From the NCBI GenBank assembly GCA_002344885.1, contig DDUQ01000062.1, forward strand, positions 1 through 36,178: DNA of 36,178 nt, read 5' to 3'. Every line of letters begins with the position of its first letter. The stretch's first letter is position 1. The translations under genes and the position numbers were made by a program. Of this stretch, positions 31,569 through 36,178 are shown piece by piece. The notes under the pieces are model-generated. The model was not told the DNA's origin. It made no database searches and was given only the letters and a program-made list of their open reading frames with translations. This stretch comes from Comamonadaceae bacterium UBA2334 (GTDB lineage: Bacteria; Pseudomonadota; Gammaproteobacteria; Burkholderiales; Burkholderiaceae_C).

Positions 31569-32546
31569 ATGTGGAATGCCTTGCAATGGATACAAAAAAA
31601 CCTGGCCCTGAGCATCCCGGCCACCATGCTGCTGGGCCTGGGCTATGGCAGCGTGGCCGATGCCAGCACGCTCAGAGCTGCCATCCTGCCGCTGACCTTC
31701 CTGATGGTCTACCCCATGATGGTCAGCCTCAACATGGCAGAACTGCGCCACCTGCAAGGCTTCAAAACCCAGGGCCTGGCGCTGGGGCTGAACTTTCTGG
31801 CCATCCCGGCACTGGGCTATGGCCTGGGGCTGCTGTTTTTCCCTGATGAGCCCTGGTTCCGCCTCGGGCTCTTGCTGACCGCACTGCTGCCCACCTCGGG
31901 CATGACCATCTCCTGGACAGGCATGGCCAAGGGCAACATGGCCGCCGCTGTTCGCATGACGGTGCTGGGCCTCCTGCTGGGCTCGCTCCTGGCACCCCTG
32001 TATCTCCAGGCCCTCATGGGCACTGTGGTGTCGGTGCCCATGGGCCAGGTGTTTGTGCAAATCGCCGTGGTGGTGTTTTTGCCCCTGGTGCTGGGCACCC
32101 TCACACAGAAATGGCTGGTGGTCAAGCACGGTCATCAGCCGTTCAACCACCAGATCAAGCCCAAATTCGCACCTTTCTCCACGTTGGGCGTGCTGGGCAT
32201 TGTGTGGCTGTCGATGGCGCTCAAAGCACCCGACCTGCTGGCCCGCCCTGCCCAGATGCTGACGCTGCTGCTGCCCCTGCTGGTGCTGTATGGCGTGAAC
32301 TTTGCGCTCAGCACCTGGCTGGCCCGCACCCTGCTGCCTCGCGGCGACGGCATCGCGCTGGTGTACGGCACCGTCATGCGCAACCTCTCGATTGCGCTGG
32401 CCATCGCCATGTCGGTGTTCGGCACCCAGGGGGCCGACGTAGGCCTGCTCATAGCCTTGGCCTACATCGTTCAGGTTCAGGCCGCAGCCTGGTACATGAA
32501 GTGGACACCCTTACTCTTCCCACCCTCTGCCCACGCGGCTGCCTGA
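31569..32546 (+). CDS. Bile acid:sodium symporter / ACR3-superfamily carrier lacking cysteine
   Basis: This 325-residue membrane protein has about ten hydrophobic segments and fits the BASS/ACR3 carrier superfamily: LTFLMVYPMMVSLNMAELRH, ALGLNFLAIPALGYGLGLLF, TALLPTSGMTISWTGMAKGN and TVMRNLSIALAIAMSVFGTQ. Database labels for such proteins often say arsenic resistance. However, the helix with TSGMTISW has no Cys, and I see none anywhere in the protein, whereas true ACR3 arsenite pumps rely on a conserved Cys in the fourth helix. No arsR or arsC is nearby. The substrate is therefore open. GGAG at 31559-31562 fixes the ATG at 31569. Confidence 0.82.
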   Translation: MWNALQWIQKNLALSIPATMLLGLGYGSVADASTLRAAILPLTFLMVYPMMVSLNMAELRHLQGFKTQGLALGLNFLAIPALGYGLGLLFFPDEPWFRLGLLLTALLPTSGMTISWTGMAKGNMAAAVRMTVLGLLLGSLLAPLYLQALMGTVVSVPMGQVFVQIAVVVFLPLVLGTLTQKWLVVKHGHQPFNHQIKPKFAPFSTLGVLGIVWLSMALKAPDLLARPAQMLTLLLPLLVLYGVNFALSTWLARTLLPRGDGIALVYGTVMRNLSIALAIAMSVFGTQGADVGLLIALAYIVQVQAAAWYMKWTPLLFPPSAHAAA

Positions 32547-32600
32547 ACAATGAGTGGCACAGATGGATCACCACCAAGACCCTGACCGGGAGCACTTCAC

Positions 32601-33050
32601 ATGAATACACCCCACACCCCCTACGCCAAGCTGGGCGGGGCACCCGCCCTTCAAACCCTCACACGCCGCTTTTACGAATTGATGGACGAACTGCCCGAAG
32701 CCTGGAGCATCCGCCAGATGCATCCCGACAACCTGAAGGGCAGCCAGGAAAGCCTGTTCCAGTTTTTGTCAGGTTGGCTGGGCGGCCCACCCCTGTTCAT
32801 GCAAAACCGTGGGCACCCACGGCTGCGCATGCGGCATGCGCCCTACGCCATCAGCCCAACCGCCCGCGATGAGTGGCTGCTGTGCATGCGGCTGGCGCTT
32901 GCCGAGCAGGTCGACGACGAGTTGTTCCGTCAGGCGCTGATGCTCGCCTTCGAGCAGATGGCACAACACCTCATCAACGACACGGGTGAGCAAACCTGCG
33001 CCCACAGCGACCACGCTGCCGAGGCCGAAGCGCACTCCGCTGCCCATTGA
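32601..33050 (+). CDS. Group II truncated haemoglobin
   Basis: Truncated haemoglobins bind oxygen or nitric oxide and often serve in detoxification. The 149-residue product starts with the family-typical PYAKLGGAPALQTLTRRFYE (Tyr at the B10 region). MHPDNLKGSQESLFQFLSGW and LGGPPLFMQNRGHPRLRMRH follow, the final His being the proximal haem ligand, and then YAIS and DEWLLCMRLAL with the Trp typical of group II. The His/Glu/Ala-rich tail (after residue 130) looks disordered. GGGAG precedes the ATG by about 9 nt. The stop codon is part of the first unit of a heptamer tandem repeat. Confidence 0.93.
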   Translation: MNTPHTPYAKLGGAPALQTLTRRFYELMDELPEAWSIRQMHPDNLKGSQESLFQFLSGWLGGPPLFMQNRGHPRLRMRHAPYAISPTARDEWLLCMRLALAEQVDDELFRQALMLAFEQMAQHLINDTGEQTCAHSDHAAEAEAHSAAH

Positions 33051-33081
33051 CCGTTGACCGTTGACCGTTGACCGTTGACCA
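33047..33081 (+). repeat. Five-copy 7-bp tandem repeat (TTGACCG)
   Basis: TTGACCG occurs four times in perfect tandem (33047-33074) and a fifth unit reads TTGACCA (33075-33081). It starts at the haemoglobin stop codon and ends 26 nt before the most likely start of the hydrolase gene. Simple repeats of this kind can change copy number by slippage. The TTG of the last unit is itself an in-frame start codon for the hydrolase. Confidence 0.95.
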
Positions 33082-33107
33082 TCGATTCGATACCGGGCAC
33101 CGCAGTC

Positions 33108-34013
33108 ATGGCCTTGAGCCTGCTGGCGTTAATCACTGCGCTCGCCACGTCGGGGAGTTTGGGCCTGTGGTGGCTGCGCCGCAGCCTCACCCCGATGCGG
33201 CTGAACGGCTCACCGCTGGTCCAACCCGGCGAACCCATACCCCAACAGGTGCGCCTGCCCACCGTGCGTGGCCGCAGTCTGAATGCCTGGTGGCTGCCAC
33301 CACCCGTTGACGCCTTGCTACCCGCACCCGCCATGGTGTTGATGCACGGCTGGGGAGGCAACGCGGCCTCCCTGTGGTCTGCTGCGTGCCACCTGCACCG
33401 CTCAGGCTTTGCAGTGCTGCTACCCGAGTCACGCAACCACGGCCAGAGCGATGCAGACACGTTCAGCTCGTTGCCCCGTTTTGCAGAAGATCTGGATGCC
33501 GCGCTGGACTGGGCCCGGCAACAACCCGGCGCAGATGCGCAGCAGCTGTTTGCACTGGGCCACTCTGTAGGTGCTGCGGCGGCCTTGCTGAGCGCATCGC
33601 GCCGACACGACGTAAGGGCGGTGGTCAGCGTTTCGGCCTTTGCACACCCGGAAATGGTGATGCGCCGCTGGCTGAGCACGCGGCACATTCCCTACTGGCC
33701 GCTGGGTTGGCTGGTCAACCGGTATGTGGAGCAGGTCATCGGCCACCCGTTTGCGCACATTGCACCCTTGCACACGCTGCCGCAGGTGACTTGCCCCGTG
33801 CTGCTGGTGCACGGCACCCGTGACGACGTGGTACCGCTGGACTGCGCCTTGCAATTGCAACAGGCTGCAGCCGCCGGGCAAGCCACCCTGATGGATGTGC
33901 CCGGCAACCATGAGTCGTTTGACGATCAGGCCACGCTGATGGCAGACGTGGTGCAATGGCTGCGCACAACCGCAGCGGCCACAACCGCCCCTGCGGTCAG
34001 GCAGGCAACTTGA
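33108..34013 (+). CDS. Membrane-anchored alpha/beta hydrolase
   Basis: This is a serine hydrolase of unknown substrate. From the ATG at 33108 the product has 301 residues. An N-terminal hydrophobic segment (ALSLLALITALATSGSLGLW) probably anchors it in the inner membrane. The hydrolase core has the oxyanion motif LMHGWGGNA, the nucleophile elbow GHSVGAAAALL, the acid region HGTRDDVVPLDCA and the final His in PGNHESFDDQA, so the catalytic triad looks intact. A TTG at 33075 inside the tandem repeat is in frame and would add 11 residues. The 3' end overlaps the convergent chemoreceptor gene by 17 nt. Confidence 0.88.
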   Translation: MALSLLALITALATSGSLGLWWLRRSLTPMRLNGSPLVQPGEPIPQQVRLPTVRGRSLNAWWLPPPVDALLPAPAMVLMHGWGGNAASLWSAACHLHRSGFAVLLPESRNHGQSDADTFSSLPRFAEDLDAALDWARQQPGADAQQLFALGHSVGAAAALLSASRRHDVRAVVSVSAFAHPEMVMRRWLSTRHIPYWPLGWLVNRYVEQVIGHPFAHIAPLHTLPQVTCPVLLVHGTRDDVVPLDCALQLQQAAAAGQATLMDVPGNHESFDDQATLMADVVQWLRTTAAATTAPAVRQAT

Positions 34014-35550
34014 ACACGCTGACCGCTTGCACCAGTTCCTGTGCCTGGTTGTTCAGCGCTTTGGCAGCCGCATCCATTTCATCAACCAGGGCCGCGTTTT
34101 GCTGGGTGACCTCATCCAGCAGCGTGATGGTCTGCCCGATCTGCGCCACACCGGCTGCCTGCTCGTGATTGGCGGTGCTGATTTCGCCCACGATCTGGGT
34201 CACGCGCTCGATGTTGTGCACCACCTCGTCCATCGTCTTGCCAGCATGGTTGACCAGCGTGGTGCCCTCTGCGACCCTGCCCACGCTGGCAGTGATGAGT
34301 TCTTTGATTTCACGCGCCGCCTCGGACGAGCGCCCGGCCAGCGAACGCACCTCGCCGGCCACCACGGCAAAACCGCGCCCCTGCTCACCCGCACGGGCCG
34401 CCTCCACCGCTGCGTTCAGCGCCAGGATGTTGGTCTGGAAGGCAATGCCGTCGATCACGCTGATGATGTCGGCAATCTTGTGCGAGGCATCGCTGATGCC
34501 TTCCATGGTTTCCACCACCTCTTTCACCACCACCCCACCTTTGGCCGCCACATCGGATGCCATGCGGGCCATTTCATTTGCGCCGCGCCCGCTGACCGAG
34601 TTGTTCTCTACCGCAGAGCTCAACTCCTCCATCGATGCTGCGGCCTCTTCGAGCGACGCAGCCTGGCTCGACGTGCGCTGCGCCATGTCGCCATTGCCAG
34701 AGGCAATTTGCTGGGAAGCCTCGGCCACCGACTGCGCTCCGTTGCGCACCTGATGCACCACCCGCGCCAGGTCGGCCTGCATGGTGGCCAGGCTGGCCAT
34801 CAGGCTGGTCGTGTCACCCGGTTGCAGCCGGATGCGGGTGGTCAGGTCGCCACTGCCCACCTGCCGCGCGAGCCGGGCCGCCTCGTCAGGCTCGCCACCC
34901 AGCTGACGGACGATTCTGCGCGCCAGCCACAGGGCCGTTACACCGGCGATTGCCGCCGCCAGCACGCCGCCCAACAGCAGCACCGTCACGATCTGGGTGG
35001 TCGCCGTCACCGCAGAACCTGCAAACTGGTCGGCTTCGTCCAGTTGCTGCTGACGGAACGCTTCCAGCTTGGTTTTGAGCTTCTCGCTGGCCTGGTCAAA
35101 GCCAGGGGCTTTGTCGGTGCCCTTCATCAGCTCGTTGCCGGCCTCCACCCCCTGGCCCAGGTAGGCATTGGCCATTTTTTTGCCCAGTTTGTAAAAGGCG
35201 TCGAAGTCGGTGGCAATGGCCTCCAGTTGCGTCAGGCGCTGGCTGTTGCCCTCCCGCTGGAACTTGTCGCGGAACTTGCCCACATTGGCCACAAAACCCT
35301 TGGCCGCTTCGTCAGCCTCTTTGTAGCCGGCAGGGTCGTGCGTGGCCGACACATCGGTCAAAAACTGCTGCACCTCCGACCGGTACACATCCATTTCATC
35401 GACCACCACCACAAACGGCAGCGTTTCTGTCTGAATGGTCGTGATGGTGCCCACCAGGTTTTTCAGGTAAACACCCACCACCGCCAACGACAACACGAAC
35501 ACACCGATCACGACAGCAAAGCCGCCCAACAGTTGGTTTTTGAGTTTCAT
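33997..35550 (-). CDS. Methyl-accepting chemotaxis protein
   Basis: This transmembrane chemoreceptor should signal to the CheA encoded in the same window. The 517-residue product begins MKLKNQLLGGFAVVIGVFVL (first membrane helix) and continues with a periplasmic helical-bundle sensor of about 150 residues, probably a four-helix bundle. The second helix is IVTVLLLGGVLAAAIAGVTA. A HAMP domain (RLARQVGSGDLTTRIRL) and a cytoplasmic signalling domain with the hairpin tip EQGRGFAVVAGEVRSLAGRS follow. It ends AVSVFKLPA without a CheR-binding pentapeptide. The ATG at 35550 is chosen over an upstream in-frame start at 35562. An FNR-type box 67 bp upstream suggests control by oxygen. Confidence 0.95.
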   Translation of the reverse strand: MKLKNQLLGGFAVVIGVFVLSLAVVGVYLKNLVGTITTIQTETLPFVVVVDEMDVYRSEVQQFLTDVSATHDPAGYKEADEAAKGFVANVGKFRDKFQREGNSQRLTQLEAIATDFDAFYKLGKKMANAYLGQGVEAGNELMKGTDKAPGFDQASEKLKTKLEAFRQQQLDEADQFAGSAVTATTQIVTVLLLGGVLAAAIAGVTALWLARRIVRQLGGEPDEAARLARQVGSGDLTTRIRLQPGDTTSLMASLATMQADLARVVHQVRNGAQSVAEASQQIASGNGDMAQRTSSQAASLEEAAASMEELSSAVENNSVSGRGANEMARMASDVAAKGGVVVKEVVETMEGISDASHKIADIISVIDGIAFQTNILALNAAVEAARAGEQGRGFAVVAGEVRSLAGRSSEAAREIKELITASVGRVAEGTTLVNHAGKTMDEVVHNIERVTQIVGEISTANHEQAAGVAQIGQTITLLDEVTQQNAALVDEMDAAAKALNNQAQELVQAVSVFKLPA

Positions 35551-35616
35551 CACGCCACACACCTCGCCCGTTGTTTGATAACACTTGGAATTCTGCGCCT
35601 GAAAGCTTGACCGGAT

Positions 35617-35630
35617 TTGACGTGCATCAA
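35617..35630. promoter_or_regulatory. FNR/Crp-family box between divergent receptor and adaptor genes
   Basis: TTGAC-GTGC-ATCAA matches the FNR consensus TTGAT-N4-ATCAA in nine of ten defined positions. It lies midway between the divergent genes, about 67 bp from each proposed start codon. The position and symmetry favour a real site for an FNR/Anr-type regulator, but a chance match cannot be excluded. Confidence 0.6.
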
Positions 35631-35695
35631 GAGCCCATCAATCCATCACCCCAAGCAGGCGTACATCGTGCAGGCAAGGCAGAATGCTCGCCACC

Positions 35696-36178
35696 ATGCA
35701 GGCTGTCTGGCCGCACCCCACCCTTTTGAAAGAAGCCGAAGTGAGCGCAGCCCCGCCCCTCCAGCCATCCGCCGCCCGCCGCCTGTCTGTCCGCACCCGC
35801 TGGTTGCTGGGCACCGCTGTGCTGGCGGCACTTCTGATGGGTTGGCTGGTTTTCAGGCCGACCACTCAGGCCGCGCAGGTGGTGGCCGTGCAGCGTGCCG
35901 ACCTGGTGCAAACCGTGGTGGCCACCGGACGCATCAATGCTGATGACCGGGTGGACCTGGCCAGCGAAGTGACCGCCACGGTACAGCACGTTGCCGTGCG
36001 CGAGGGTGACCGGGTCCGCCCCGGCATGCCCTTGCTTCAGATGAACGACACCGAGGCGCGCGCCGCACTCGCTCAAGCCGAGGCCGCGCTGGCCGAAGCT
36101 CTGGCCCGCCAGGCCCAACTGCAAGCCGTGGCCGCGCCGGTGGCCGACGCCACGCTGGCCCAGGCGCAGGCCAACCAC
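35696..36178 (+). CDS. RND/HlyD-type periplasmic adaptor subunit (3' end outside window)
   Basis: Membrane-fusion proteins link an inner-membrane transporter to an outer-membrane channel. The frame is open to the right edge (161 codons visible). After a basic N-terminus comes one membrane segment (WLLGTAVLAALLMGWLVF), then the start of the adaptor domain: AQVVAVQRADLVQTVVATGR, VDLASEVTATVQHVAVREGD and RVRPGMPLLQMNDTEARAAL, the lipoyl-like half motif. An Ala/Glu/Gln-rich coiled coil follows and runs off the window. The start is uncertain: the ATG at 35696 or a GTG at 35741. The transporter partner is presumably beyond the window. Confidence 0.88.
   Translation, partial: MQAVWPHPTLLKEAEVSAAPPLQPSAARRLSVRTRWLLGTAVLAALLMGWLVFRPTTQAAQVVAVQRADLVQTVVATGRINADDRVDLASEVTATVQHVAVREGDRVRPGMPLLQMNDTEARAALAQAEAALAEALARQAQLQAVAAPVADATLAQAQANH

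Noticed and set aside
31569..32546. Annotation of the carrier as an arsenite efflux pump
   Set aside because: The conserved cysteine of ACR3 pumps is absent, the protein has no cysteine at all, and no other arsenic gene is nearby.

Overview
The window looks like chromosomal DNA of a motile, flexibly respiring betaproteobacterium, most likely Burkholderiales and Comamonadaceae-like. This rests on the fliI-fliR order, the cheY-cheA-cheR-cheD-cheB order, a cydP-cydA-cydB-cydX-ybgE oxidase operon and the style of the chemoreceptor. It is an inference from gene content, not a database result. I saw no tRNA, rRNA, CRISPR array or intact insertion sequence.

Positions 1-7462 hold the end of a flagellar operon on the + strand: fliI (5' truncated by the window edge), fliJ, fliK, fliL, fliM, fliN, fliO, fliP, fliQ and fliR, many of them overlapping or tightly spaced. 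Positions 7503-9232 hold a two-component pair on the - strand: a histidine kinase with a degenerate N-terminal receiver, and a LuxR-type response regulator. Positions 9430-15172 are a chemotaxis operon: a short CheZ-like protein with a DxxxQ motif, CheY, CheA, CheR, CheD and CheB. An unrecognised gene (15231-15845, - strand) converges on it.

Positions 16077-19775 carry a DUF3422-type membrane protein, a divergent pyruvate-kinase-like protein lacking the usual C-terminal domain, and a frameshifted remnant of a TerC-family membrane protein.

Positions 19874-25717 are the most interesting part. A sigma-54 activator with a Cys/His-rich PAS domain faces an operon encoding a secreted protein with a possible cysteine-free thioredoxin-like fold, a periplasmic DsrE-like protein, a Rieske protein, a membrane-anchored octaheme cytochrome of the tetrathionate reductase (OTR) family, and a four-helix cytochrome b. 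The intergenic region contains a good -24/-12 promoter, a large inverted repeat, and a second copy of half of that repeat exactly 100 bp away. I read this as a regulated periplasmic electron-transfer module, probably acting on a sulfur compound; substrate and direction are unknown.

Positions 25772-27449 hold a NERD-domain protein and a broken PIN-domain gene. Positions 27643-31044 encode the cytochrome bd oxidase operon, closed by a strong terminator. Then come a small conserved protein, a cysteine-free ACR3/bile-acid-symporter-family carrier, a group II truncated haemoglobin, a heptamer tandem repeat and an alpha/beta hydrolase. The right end has a chemoreceptor (- strand) divergent from a truncated RND/HlyD-type periplasmic adaptor. 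An FNR-type box lies midway between their starts, which suggests oxygen-responsive control.
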